DNA from: Cryptomeria japonica
Lineage: Eukaryota; Streptophyta; Pinopsida; Cupressales; Cupressaceae
Direction of reading: 5' to 3'
Assembly (NCBI RefSeq): GCF_030272615.1
Contig: NC_081408.1
Span: forward strand, 204,251,113 to 204,315,112
Length of the DNA: 64,000 nt
Shown here: positions 22,879 to 36,540 of the stretch, one piece after another
Position numbering within the stretch: the first letter of the stretch is position 1
How the letters are laid out: each line of letters begins with the position of its first letter
Made by a program: the position numbers and the translations under genes
The notes under the pieces: generated by a model
What the model was told of the DNA's origin: nothing
The model's database searches: none
What the model saw: the letters and a program-made list of their open reading frames with translations, nothing else

Positions 22879-25800
22879 TGTAGTACCCCTCCCTTGATCA
22901 AACTTTTTAGATGCTCATTTTGATCATGGTTGACTTTTCAGTGGTTTTGTGGATAGACTATGTGGTGATGTTTTTATTCAGATATTATGCTATGGTGGAC
23001 TATGATTTGATGTGTGATTCAGTGAATGTTGATTATGCATTATTTCCTTATGGATGATTAGATGTTAACTTTATTTATGTGTTATTGACCATGGACTAAC
23101 ACATTTACCTTATGTATGAGTTGCAATATGTATCTGTCTTCATGTATATGAGGAGTCTGTATGGGGTGTGAGGAGATAATTTTCTGTCACTCACTTCGGT
23201 GAGACACAAAATGTCATGATTCTCCTTCATCGATGTATATATCGTAATTGAATGTGTGTGTGTGTGTGTGTCTGTGTGGTTTGGTGATGCACGAATTGCA
23301 AGTACAAGGTACTGACTCCATAGCTCTGAGCGTACCCAATTAACATGATGGAAGTAAAGGGGATAGTCTGAAGGCCCTAAATATCATCCCTAGCCTTGCT
23401 CGATAGTGAGCATTGTCAGTCTTCTGTCAACCTTTCCAATGTTAGTGTGTGGATAATGTCTTTATTTTTTTTAGATGAGTTTATGTGTTATGCATTTTGT
23501 GACTTTATTAAATCCTTCTAGTGTTATTTTATGTGAAATTAATTATTAATACCTTAGAGTAATTAATAATTAATGTGTATTGTCATATATAAAGTAAATA
23601 TTGGCACCTTATATGTTAAAATAAATAAATCAATCATACTAGGTTGATTAATTAAATTAATTGTTTAATATATATCATCTGGTGGATTTAATATTGTGTC
23701 ATGTGTTTTTGTAAAAAGTTATTTTAACTTATAAAAATTAAATATCTAGATGGCTTTTTTGTGTGTGAGGAAATTTAATTTTAAATTAAAAATATAAGTG
23801 TTATTAAATTGGAGGAAATAAATTAAAATTTGTGCGCCACACATTCATCTCTAGACATCTTAACATTTAAATGTCGATTATGTGCATTTTGATATTTCAG
23901 AAAAGTGGTATTTTCATAAGGGATAGATTTTTGCCCTAAAAGATATTTTATGTAAAAATTCTCTATATTGGAGGATTTTTCAATAATATGGACGTTCTTG
24001 CATTTTGGGAAAATATCCTCTCTGCTCTTGAATGGGGGTTTTGCTTGGAGGTGTTGATAAAATTCTGAAGAGGTTTATTTTGGTGGAAAGCTTTGGAAGG
24101 ATTGGTGTGGTTTTCTATGTGTGCATCCATTAGATTAATCTTAATTTTTTCTTCCAAGAAAGCATAAAAGGTTGGGATTAAAACCTCTGTTATTGAATTT
24201 TAGTGCTGATAAATAAATCTCTATGGTTTTTTTTGTGTGCTATGTTTAGTAGAGAAAATTCATTGATGATTCTTGTAAGAAAGAGGAAGTGTTTGATGTT
24301 TATTTGTTGAAGTGTAAATTTTCTATTTAGTTTATTTTATTTCTTCCCTGTGAGTCTTAGAGATGTAGAGTGAAAATCTGGTTTGGGGAATTTGAAGTTT
24401 CAAAATTTTATTTTCTTATGTTGTGAATTGGAAAATGGGGAAACTTGAATCTAATATGGTTGTAGATATAACATATTTATATATACCTGACAAAAAAAAT
24501 TTGTTTTGTTGTTTATATACAACTATATTTTTTTTGTCCAATTCTATTTCATTTTCTCTTTATAAAATCCAAAATAGAGAAAATAATATTTTGTTATTTA
24601 TTAAATTGAAGGAGGGCAGGTTGTTGTTTTTCTTTGTTTTTTTTGGGCATTTTTTATTTTTCTATGGGAACCCATGATTGTGGGCTCTCCCACAACATGG
24701 GGAACCCATGGTTGTGGGCTCTGGGGTGGACACCCAAAATCATGGGTCTCCACAAACCCACACCCTCCTTACTCCTTTCGCAGATCCAACCAATATGTCT
24801 ATAAATTTATATATTGTTCTTAGAATTTATAAATTGATGTTAGTAAATATGGATTGAAGGTTAATATTTCTTTCGGAAAATTATTGTAAGAAATTGATTT
24901 AAATTGAAATTTATAAATTATAGTAAAACTTGGTCAATATGAACTAGATGGAAAAACAAATCTATGTTCGAGTGTAAATAATGATTTTATTTTATATATG
25001 TTTGGATTTACTCATTATTGATTAATTAGAAATTATATTGCAAATGAAACTTGTTTTTAGTCATTTGGTTCGGGAACTTAATGGTTTGATTTTATTTAAA
25101 GGGGAAATGTTCATGTGTGTGTGGGTATGGCTTCTTAATTTAGTCGTCATACAATTCAATTGGTTATATGTTGCTTTTGATGTTTCCATGCTTTTTCCCT
25201 TTGTGGTCTTGTCTTGTGAGTAGACTGAATTCGTATCATACCTCCAGTTGGTTAAACCTAGATGGAAGGGTTTGTGTGAGGAAGTGTATTTCTTTGGTTG
25301 TGTTTGAACTCCCTGTATATGGTTGGCTTTTATGTTTTTGCCTTGGATTTCTTTGGGGATTGTGTAGTGTCATAAGGAAGAGTGGCTTCCAAGTGCGGGT
25401 TGGGCCCAAAGTGGTTTCCAGGATAATCCCCTCAGAAGTTGGATAATTAAGTAATAAACTAATAATATATTAGGGGGTTTGGGTAACTTAAATACTCATT
25501 AAGATTAATTGTACCCCTCTCATGGTTGAGTTCTCGTACAGACTTAGGATGCAATGGGAAGGCCTAGAATGGAGAAACCAACTACCTTGTCATCACGAAA
25601 TATTTGTTAGGTCTGCACAAGATTTGGATGGGGCCGGGGGCTTGAAAGAGGCTTCTAGGATAACCCAGGATGGGAGCTGGTGCCTATGGAGGCCTTCCAA
25701 GATAACCATTCCAAGTTATGTCATGACAATCTTCCCTTATGTTCACTTATGTGTAATCTTGTTGATGTCACCTAAAGTATTATTGTGAAGTCATATTTGT

Positions 25801-26590
25801 GTGTGTATGTTTTATGTGGTTACCTGATGTAATGTTTAAATCATATGTGCATTCTTTGTGGTTTGCTAGAGGGTCTTATTACTATCTCCTAGAATGATGT
25901 GGTGGTTCCTTTATGCGCCACATGGTCAAATGGTAGTGCCACTTTCCGTCGGGTGTTTGTTTCTTTCTTGTGAGGATTGGCTTCTTAGGTGCTCCAATTG
26001 TTCTCGTGGATTTGATCATCTTGTGTACCAGTTGTATCCTCTTTGTTCTTCTTGGAGCATTTTTGTATTTCTTGGACCTTATGTGGTTGGCTATATCATT
26101 TGTTTATGTATGCCTTCATGGGAAGATGTAATTTTGATGTAATCATTATGTACTCTTATGAGACTTGGTGTTATAAATGCAATATAATTATGATGTAACC
26201 TAGGCGACAAATCTTTTATTTGTATGAATGGAATTATGGATTGAATGCAATGTAATGAAGTATGATGAACATAGCTTTTGAAATGTAATGTAAATAAATA
26301 TAGTTGTATGTATTCAAACATGCTTATTGTAATCTCCTAATGAAATTTTAATGCTATGTTCTTGTTGTTACCATTCTAGCTTCAGATAGATCAATCAACA
26401 TTTTTCTTAATTAGTTTAATTGACTAATCGTCATTGGAAATCCTTTAAGAGTTTAAGTTAAGTATTCCTCTTGTGGAAATTAAATGCGATGTTTATCTTA
26501 ATGCATCTTTTAGTTTAGTATTCTACAAAAAAATGTTTTTCACTCTTTTCGAGTGTTTTCAATTTAATCCTTTAGGGTTTCTTAGAGCAC
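22879..26590 (+). repeat. LTR-like 3.7-kb insertion in repeat X copy 1 (block A)
   Basis: Absent from repeat X copy 2, which passes from the equivalent of 22878 to the equivalent of about 26590 with only about 35 bp between. It begins TGTAGTACCCCTCCC, the same form as the end of block B read on the minus strand. It contains GT microsatellite, AT-rich stretches, a duplicated palindromic segment near 24667-24770 and short open frames with no recognisable product. A large solo LTR is the simplest reading. The right end is not precise, and no terminal CA or target duplication could be fixed. Confidence 0.55.
23253..23279. repeat. GT microsatellite
   Basis: About eleven GT units with one interruption, inside block A. 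Confidence 0.9.
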
Positions 26591-26878
26591 AAATGAACAA
26601 AAAAGTGAATGATATTGAACCATAAACATCTTAGGGAAAAATCAAGACAATCACAAAAGTCCTCTAGTACAAGCCAAAATCCAAAATGCATCTCAGACTG
26701 ACACAATGATCAAAGACCCATATACTGAGCAGTTTAGTGCATCCAGCAATCCGAATAGTGCATCTGTAGAACATAGTAGCGCATTCATAGAACATAACAA
26801 TGCATCTACTAATCATAATGGTGCATTGGCCTAACATAAAAGTACATCTATCTCTCAAAGTGGTGCATATACTAGATT
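26591..26878. repeat. Dispersed repeat X, copy 1, right part with 21-bp minisatellite
   Basis: Collinear with 54385-54667. The last about 135 bp (26740-26878) is an imperfect tandem array of about seven 21-bp units with the core AGYGCATY..., for example AGTGCATCCAGCAATCCGAA and AGCGCATTCATAGAACATAA. In one frame the units read as heptapeptides such as SASSNPN, SASVEHS and SAFIEHN. Both copies keep the array, and similarity between copies ends just after it. Confidence 0.85.
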
Positions 26879-28953
26879 AAATAAGCCATATAATATATAT
26901 TTTAGGGCATACAACTAATTGTGTAGCATGTATATGGTAGGGACTAAGAACTGTGAAAACCAAAAATAAAGTCTCACAATTGACTCAAAAGATTCACTAA
27001 AGCATAAATTATGACTCAAAACCAGTCCAAGAGAGATACAATGACGAATATATCACAAGGAACAAGTAAAGATCTCAACATTCAACCAAAGTAAGGACAT
27101 AGGACTTATTCCCAAATGCCACAAGAACTCACGACAACACCTAGCATAATAAATAAAAAGCATACAAATATTTAATTACCCAATCTTAATACATATATTT
27201 CAATATTAATAACCTTTCTTCAACTACATTTCGCAATCACCCATAGCCAATCTTTTAGCAAACATGAAGAAAACAACTTTTTTCCAAAATCAAAATGCCA
27301 GAATGGAAAAAGATCTCCAACCTCGAAGTAGACTAATGGTAATCCAATTGTAGAAGAGCAAAAATATAGACCAGCAAGATTTACAAAATCCAATCCAACC
27401 AAGCAATTCCAACTCCAAGCAATTCAAAAATCCAAAAGTTGCAAAAAAAATATCTACAAGCATGCTTTCACAATGCTCCAAAAGCCAATAAATAAATTTT
27501 GATTCAAAAAGTATAAAAGAATTCCAACTAATCAAAATATTCTAATAAACTATATTCTATACCAATCCCCTTCCAATAATTGAGGTATGAATATAAAATA
27601 ATATTATTTTATTACCCCCAAATCTCAACCAATAAAATAATAGGGTAGGTATAAACATAATATTTAATTACTCAATTAGTAACAAGAGAATGTAATGATA
27701 TAATAATCAATAATAATAATAAATCAAAGGCAACATAAATAAATGCTCGAAATAAATATAAAACCATAAATAATATAAATAAATAAATAAAATAATTAAA
27801 TAATAATCTCCTCACAATCACAACTCCCAAGAGGGCCAATCATAACAAGGGGTAGGTACGTAAATAATAACAATTAAATAAATAAATAAACAATAAAGTA
27901 GAAGAATACATAAATGTACGAACAAGAATAAATACCCATCAAGAAATTAAATAGTAAATAAATAAATGAATAATTAAATGTACGGATACATATAAATGCT
28001 CTAGCCAATATAATTTAAACTCAATACTATAGATATCTCCCACATACATATTAAATATAAAAAATAAATAAATAATGAATAAACAAATGTAAGATAGGCA
28101 TAAATAGTCAACCAATAATAAAGAAATAAATAAATAATAATCCAATAAATAAAATGCTCAAATAATAAATATTCAATTAAACATTAGACCATAAAAATAA
28201 TAATATAAAATCATCAATTAAAGATAAATTCATGAAATAAACATCAATAAATAATAAATCTCTAATAATAATAATTCACACATTAATATCAAATATTAAT
28301 GCCATCCATTAAATACTAAATAAACTCTATAAATTGATTAATTATTAATCAATAAATAATCACACTCTCACAAGGAAACTCGACATATGGTTGAACAACA
28401 TACCACGTGATGCAGACCAACAACTTAAGACTAGAGTATGAGAGGGAAACACATGCTATCTCCGACAACTTGTCAATGGGATAAGACACACTCAAACATG
28501 TGAGACCAGGTCGATTCGATGTCTGGTACTTGCAATCCTACATCCACCACTAAAACACAATACAACATATACAATAATATATTATAAATAATTAGGGAAG
28601 TCATAGAGAATCACAACTTCATATCATGCTCACAATGAGTGGTATGACATCGTCCATATCACAGAGAAACTAGAAGACAATCACAATCATCATTGCATCA
28701 AGTCAAACATCACAATCGTAGGGTAGGATTAGCATAATCATAATGTCATCAAAATCCTCTAAGCAATATGATCCATCATGAATAATGAACACATATAAAT
28801 TGTCAAATATAGATTCATCTTCATATCCAATTCAATCATGAAATAGGATTAGTTTATAGCATGATACCAACAAATCATCATAAAGTATACTAAGCTAGAT
28901 CAATATAATCCTCTAGAGTATAGAAAGGCAATATGAATCAGGGAGGGGCACTA
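26879..28953 (-). repeat. LTR-like block B (minus orientation)
   Basis: AT-rich DNA with many AATAAATAAAT runs (27700-28350) and no recognisable gene. Its right end, read on the minus strand, is TGTAGTGCCCCTCCCTGAT and is immediately preceded by a purine tract, as at the start of a 3' LTR. It shares this start, and an internal GATTGCAAGTAC-type segment, with block A in the opposite orientation. Left limit is set only by the end of repeat X. Confidence 0.5.
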
Positions 28954-28973
28954 CATCCTCCCCCACTTGGGCT
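28954..28973 (-). other. Probable polypurine tract
   Basis: On the minus strand CCCAAGTGGGGGAGGA directly precedes TGTAGTGCCCC at 28953. This is a convincing PPT-LTR junction of a minus-strand LTR element. Confidence 0.65.
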
Positions 28974-31900
28974 CAACTTACTCCTGGAAGTCACCAAGAG
29001 TTAAGTTGAAAACATGTTTGCATTAATCCAAAACTTCGTAATTCAATCATTTTCTAGTTCAAAATTAGATAATGACAACAAACGTTTCCTTACTAAGCTA
29101 TAATTATGTAAGTGAATACATTATGTAAGAGATAAAATAAGTTACATAATCTTACTAGTTACAATAAGCATGCTAAATTATTTAAATATCTTGAACAAAA
29201 CCTTATTTATCCATATTTTTCAAGACTAAAACCATAATTTCTATCATTGACTCAACATCTATGAGAAAAAATCATAATGAATAACACTAATTCAAGCATG
29301 GTAACACTCCTTTAACATCGAGTTGCATGCAATTTAGGAAGATAGATATACATTTTACATAATACTTTACACATAGGCGCATCCTTGCATAATTTGTGAA
29401 GTCACATGTCATACACCTATATGAGGAAAATTTGAATAAACTTCCTTCAAGACCGAATAGGATCAAAAGAATCTCATGGCTACCAGTAATATATATCATA
29501 TGAAAACAAGATTTATAGTATACAACCTCTCAATCTCCACCACACTTCCGCTACGCTACTCTGATAAAAACATTCAATGCATCATTTGTTTAATGAAATC
29601 ATTCAAGGCACTCTAATCCATGAATTATGCATGATGTTGTAAGATCCACCCTTAGGCAACCACAATTTTTTTCTTTTTATCTACACATAACATCCATTGT
29701 AAACTTGATCACTCCTTCATTCACCACAAGGGTGGAGACTCTGAGATGCATTATATTTATATACTTATGATTGAACCATTAACCTTCCATATTAGGGTCA
29801 TCCATTAACCCAAACTTAATCCTCAAGGGTTCACTCCTAATGATCTAGGCTACATATCCTTTAGGGAAAAGTGAAAGGCCTTGTAGTGTGCATTCAAGAG
29901 GAGTTTAATCCCTCTCCTCTTAACAATATTCTAGACTCTCTCTAAACTTGTCAATTAAGTTACAATATCAACTTAGTCCCATAATAAAAAATAGGTACAC
30001 ATTGCCATCAAGTGTTGGTTCCATATTCAACAATATCTCATCATTAGTGTTCAAGGTACACATATACATAAAGGGTCATAACACATCTAATATATTTGGT
30101 AATTGCCTCATTCACATATACATAAGGTAATAGATCATATGTATCATAAGCACACAGAAGGGCTAGCTCCATACTACATCGCATACATAGTGAGTAGCTC
30201 ACATATGTATCTCTTAGACTATACTAATTTACTCATACATGCATTACAAAGATAACAAGGATTGTCTCATATAATGTGTCAGAAGGTAAGAGTATCTAAC
30301 TCATATACCAGTATCCTGGATAATAGTGACCGGTTCATATTCATGAATCACAAGTTAATAGTTACTAGCTCCTATACATGCAACAATAGATAATAGTGAT
30401 TGACTCAAGTACAATCATCACATATAATAGAAACTGGCTCATATAGGCATCGTAGAAACAACATGACTGACTGATCCTCAATGGCTAACTATCTCCTATC
30501 CATAGTACATTTTAGATAGAGAAGGAATGTTGGTGCACTAGGCACTACACCATGGGTCCCATTCTTCTCCCTGGCCATTTGCACCAACAGATTTGGGTAG
30601 AGTATTCAATGCATCCCATACTAGACCATGGGTCCATCCTCAACCCAATAGGGTCAAGTATACCATGAACAATCAGGAGGAGGATTCAATACATCCCATA
30701 CTACACCGTGGATCCATCCTTAGTGACACCAAACACCAATAGGCCAATTATGACAAGTCTTTCCATCCAAGAAGAATTACCTTCTAACATATACCACTTA
30801 GTGACCTTAGTGATATTATCATCTATCTTCTTCACAATCCCGGGTAACACCTAGCATCGATGACCCCCATGCTAGGTGACTGCAAGTGAACCCTCCCGAT
30901 ACAGCAGTTAGCTCTAGTTACCGCTACAAACATGGTAAGGTAGCTACCCATGCATCTATTACCATAGAAAATCTTGGATAGACCTTATCAATCCTTCACC
31001 TCTGTGAACCTGGTCAGTGCTACCTAATCCAACAATACAATAATAGCTCTAGCCTCCACCATTGACATGGTTTAGTGACTCTACCTACGATCTGTTACTA
31101 TATCATGTCCAAGGTAGTCTAGGAAACATCATCTCTGTGAACCAGGTGATTTCCAACTAATCCCTTGTGGTAGCCTAGACATCAATCATTGGCACTATCC
31201 AACGACTACCTATCTTTCCATAAATATCCCTAAAATTCATTCTTCTGGGGTTCATACACATCAATATTCACAATACTAGACAAATAGATAAGTACAACAC
31301 CATCAAGCAATCAAGGAGCCTATAACTCTAGGGTTTAAATTCACAAACACATGATACAATTATAAACAACCAACACAAGATGGCCTCATCTCATCTTGTA
31401 CCCTTAAACCATTATCAACTGTATGGTCGTCAACCCATGTTCACTTCCTTGAACTTTCTATTCGATGGCACATTACATAACATTAGGCTTCTTTGATTTT
31501 ATTAGATCCTTCATAATCTTTTAATGCATAATCAGCCTCATCAGAATCCTACTAGAGAGGTCAGGTCAAAACTTTAGGAACAACTCTGTACCTTAGAGTT
31601 TTTCCCCTGAGACCGTACCCTTGCTGACTTGAAGTCATAGGGCATCCTTTGCCTAAGGACCGCCTACATTCCCGCTTGCAAATGGGTCAAAGTCTCACGT
31701 AGTTCTCCTTATTAGGTCTCTCAAAGGTCCTAAACACAACTTCCCAATATAGTAGCCCTACCACATCACTCTTATTCATGTAAGTCAAGATATCCAATTA
31801 GACCTCACCATAATTATTCAAATTATTATCCTTTGGCTAGAGTAAGTTCTAGTTAGTAATTTTTCTCATCATGTTGTAAAGGTTCATCTCCAAGATAAGG

Positions 31901-33730
31901 AGGTCAGGTTGATTACTTTACAACAATTCTCATAGTTTTCACAGACCATACATAATCATTTTTCCATGCCAGCATATTATATAGTGCATACATACATGAA
32001 GTTTTTTTATTGAATTCATAATTGTCACATCCAAAATTTATATTGCAAGGAAAAGCCATGTCAGGTTTTATTGGCTAGCACACAAAATAAACAACACCTC
32101 ATAGGCATCATATTATATGATTAATCTCCTTCACTACTCTAATTATGCATGACACTAAAACATAGTAAGGTATCATTTACAAAATAGCACCCTTTCCAAT
32201 ACAAACCATTCCCAAGAATTTATGATGAGGGTGAGGTCATCAAGTTTGTATCGATTTTATGATCATGATATTGTACATAAACTTCTATAATTTCCACATG
32301 ATAGATTATCAGTTTCCATGAGTATAAAATTTAAACTTTATTATAGTTCTACAATGGTACATACCTATTTATTCGGATGCTTATTAATTGCACAACTTGA
32401 GAAGTTTACTCATCACAAGCATCGTGCAATCATAAGAGTATGCCACTATTTAGAGCTTCTCCACAAAGGATTAAATACTACATTATTAATGGCAACATAT
32501 ACACAATTATTGTATCACCTTAATTAAAGGACAATAAGGTAGAGTCTTACGTAAATATTAATACCACTTCTTATCGATTCTTATCAAGTAAGATTCAAGT
32601 TCATTGTCATCCATCTCTTACAACCATTAAATAACATTTTTAGAGTATAAACATATATAATGACATGTAACATCATAACCAACATAACATAGTTTGAACA
32701 TATTCAATCACGAGACCTAAGTAATCTAGATCCAATTTTAATGCAATAATTACGCAAGCTTCAATAGATCTTATGAAGAAGTCTTACTATATAACATGGA
32801 TCAATGATTTAATTATCATGTTTGTACGACGTTCAATGATTATATGTCTAGATTAATGTTATCATTATTCCTCAAATTCTTTTACCTAATCTATTCAAGA
32901 TAAGCCTTCTATAGGAGACCTTTTATCAGCATACACCATCTACAAGAAATTCATTAATACCCTAATACAAGATATGATAGTAACAATAATTGTTATCATA
33001 TAGAGTAGTAAGGTATGAAACTCTTGTCAATCCAGAATTTGGTTTCCATTTACCTCCCACTATAACTATCCTACTTTCAACAATATTGGCCCAATAATAT
33101 TTATGGTGTAACAACTTATCATAATAACCTACATGGTATAGTCGATTTTGAAACAATTCCTCAAAGATATGTTCTTTGCTCATGGATAACATAATGAAAT
33201 CATGCCCATATACTTTTATCTAGGTCCTTGATAGAGATGAGACATGGAGAATAACTCATAATAGAGTTTATCAAAGTTACTTAATTGTGGTTTACCCTAT
33301 TGCGGGATATTATGCAAATCAAAACATGCTAAAATCTTATACACGTACCAAGGTATATGGTTTTGTCATATTTAATTATGTTAAAACTATATTTTATACA
33401 TCCAACACTCATTACGAAAATGATACCTTATCATATTACTTGTATCAAGGATATCAATAAAATAATCATATGTATTCTTATGAAATATTGCAAATTACCT
33501 CTGGAGAGTATACGAAAGATTTAGAATCCATCGAACCTACCGATAATAGTAAATACTTCCAATGATTATCGAACCAAAGGTTCTCGTAATATTTATTTCA
33601 AGTTATGTATTAGTTTTTAAAACTATCCTAATTGCAATAAACGTTCACACTGAAATTGTTCTTGCCAACGATCGTCAAGATGAACCATACTAAAACAAAA
33701 CCCAATAAGCTCTAAACGATGATACCAACA
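28974..33730 (-). mobile_element. Internal region of a probable non-autonomous LTR element (no genes)
   Basis: Bounded by the PPT at 28954 and, on the minus strand, by TGTTGGTATCATCG at about 33717-33730, whose first eight primer bases (TGGTATCA) match an iMet-type primer site. About 4.8 kb between them encodes no recognisable gag or pol on either strand, as in large non-autonomous derivatives. Decayed tandem structure occurs: about 45-bp units with ACTGGCTCATAT-like cores (30150-30520), and an approximate 80-bp duplication with CATCCCATACTA (30605-30725). The 5' LTR is not clearly delimited, so the element model is tentative. Confidence 0.4.
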
Positions 33731-36540
33731 TGTCTGACGTAAGTGCTGAAATTTGTTCTCTCGCCTCTATTTGGGGACAACCGCGGTTTACATACCAATA
33801 ATTTCGCCTAAAATGAACATGAATTTCCTTCGAACCTCGTCTCTACGCACTCTCATGCCATCCACTGGTCTTTCTCCACATTCTGCACAAAATCACGTCT
33901 CTTGGATAGAGGAAATCAAGCAACAAACTTCCACCTTGCATGCTCCTTCCATCGCTCTCCTCTGGATACTCCCGGGTGTGATGAGATTTCCTCCTTGAAT
34001 GAATGGATGTATGTGCCCTCTTTATGAGATTTTTCCTTCCCTCTCAACGATGGGTCTCTTCAATTTTTAGACTTATACAATGATTGTAGGATACACATAT
34101 ACAATGATTGTAGGATACACATATAATGGATTTGTTGAAGTGTCTTAAATACTTTCTAGCTAGTGCATTTAGTGGAGGTAGCGCCCCCATTCACAACAAG
34201 ATAATGTGGATTGATGAAAAAGCTTCATAGTCTTGCAAGAAAGGCAGGTGTGCAACCAAATTATTTTTCCTCCCCCATTCTTGCCTTCACATTTTTTTGT
34301 TTTGGTGTGGCACTCTAACCCAGGGCCTGCAATTTTACTCCTTCCATGTGAGGGTTACTATTGATGTGTTTGTTTACACACATGTGAACACAAAATAAAA
34401 TACTCGAGAGTATCTTATCCTCTCTTGAACAAAATCTCTCAAATGTTGAAGATTCGCTTAACGATCACTTGAGAAGACTCCAAGGTTCATGAATGTAGGT
34501 TCACTATGTGTGGGTAAGCTCATTGGTTTGATGTGATTATGCTGGAATGACAAGGGGACTTACATTTGAATACCTAAATGATTGATTTGCTGGAACTTGA
34601 TCAATCTGATATTTCAATCTTGTGATGCTTTTTGTCCTAAACTAACTTGAATTAAAAAAAAAAAGGCAAAAGGAAAGGGTTGAGAGAGTCTATTCTAATA
34701 CCTAGAATGTAAGAATATAGTTGAATGATTAGCTAGAATCATACTGAGTAAGGTCTCACCATCAATAGAATAATTTGACACAAGCTCAGTGCAATATTCT
34801 AATCCATAAACAAAGGATGCATAACAATTTGAGGTTAAACTCATATCATTCCAGTTGACCACTCAAGACGCACTTACAATCAACAAGAGGCTAGTGGTAT
34901 GGACTAAATGGATTCCACACAAATACATTCAACATATTCCTCCATTCAATCCAATTTATTTATCATCTAACTTGAAGATCCAACAAGAAACCATGCACAT
35001 TATAAAGAAACAACACACTTCAACATAGCTTTAATGAAAATGGAGCTCATTTACAACTTAGGCAGCAATTTTTACCTTCTCCTCCCACTCTACTCTAATT
35101 GTTATTCACTACTCTATTCATTAGTCACTATTATATTTTCTAACTATTCTCCATTAACCTTTTCAAATGAAGAGCTTGATCTTTATATAGAGAGATCATT
35201 TGCAATGAACGACCATGATTGATTCTCCATCAATGGCGAAGACTTTATAATGAAACCCTAATTAGGGTTTCTTACAACAAACTCTCCTTAGCCAATGATA
35301 AAAATACTTTTAGTGAATGCAGACGAATACATATTGAGGGTAGGTACATTGGATTTTGTGCCTTCATGCATGAACTAGGTACATTGCATCTAGACATGTT
35401 GATGTGGACTTCATTGATTGGTGGAAGGGATGACTGGGCTGCCACCTCAATCTTGCACTTTGTAGAATTGATTTGATTCATCATGATGAAGGGATATTGA
35501 GAGATATCTCTTGATGAATGATGCAACTATTTGAATGTAGCTCTTCATTGTACTAACATTGATTCTTGAATTCTCGAAGGGAATTCAAGATTGTAAGACC
35601 ATTATTTTCTACCATGTGAGCCATCTTTCCTTTATATTCTAATGCCTTGAAGTAGTTGGATGATTTCTTCCTTGCACCCTTTGATCTCTTCATGTAATCT
35701 TGATATGGTAAGATTCTTTGAATATCTTGAGATCTTCTCCTCCTTGAGGTTCTTATGTTTGCTGACGAAGCTTCTTCAAAGCATCTTCCTTGTATCTTGT
35801 TCTTGGTGTTGAAATTGCCTCTTTAAGATCCTTAATCCAATCTTCTTCCAACCTAATCGTTTTGATCTCTTTCCTTACCTCCTAAAAAACAAACAATTGA
35901 GCATCAAACACATAAGATGTATAGCTTATATAATCTCTTAATTTGACATAATTTCTAATTTTGTATGATTTGCAGGTCTGATCGGTGTAGTCTAAGGGGA
36001 GATCACCCCTTTGCTTGAACAAATTTGTTGTCCTTTTGATGAATTCATTCCTTCCTTTGGAAACTTTGTTGTCATTATTGATTGGAGTCGTTGCTTGTGG
36101 ATCAAATTTGAGTTTGATGTTGACTGAATTTGTTATTGATGTAGTCAAATTTGCTAATTGGCTGTATTAGATTTTTTCTCGATATAGGTTGGATTCCTGG
36201 CTCCTTTGATGAATTGTCCTATTTAGTGATAAAATTCACTTCTATTTATCACTGGATTTGCACCTTCAATGGTTGGATTCACACTTGTGTTGATTCAATT
36301 AGCTGATCTGTTGCATATATTTGTTGTTGGAGAGGAAATTCATTTTGAATTGATGTCCAAATCATTGTTTGTAAGTCTCCTTATATGGAACTCTTAGGGC
36401 TAAGGACATGTCACTTGGGGTAGGGGCCGACCTGATTTTGAAATAAATAAAGTAACAAATTACCTTTCTCATACTGACCGACTTCACATTCTTGCATTCA
36501 AATTCTTATTTTGGAATTGATTTTGAGGAATTTGCTCAAG
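33731..36540. other. Non-coding DNA, possible LTR fragments
   Basis: No convincing gene; an 81-codon open frame at 33753-33998 has no recognisable motif. A 24-bp direct repeat (ACAATGATTGTAGGATACAC...) is present twice at about 34077-34125. TGATGTGTTTGTTTACACAC at about 34354 looks like an LTR start, and TCCTCCCCCATTC near 34270 is a PPT-like pyrimidine run, but no partners were found. Confidence 0.45.

Noticed and set aside
22546-22923. 125-codon open frame in repeat X copy 1
   Set aside because: The equivalent region in copy 2 (54026 onwards) has frameshifts and stops with no sign of protein-level constraint, and the frame runs into block A.
33753-33998. 81-codon open frame near the possible LTR end
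   Set aside because: No recognisable motif, no splice or promoter context, and it sits in repeat-derived DNA.
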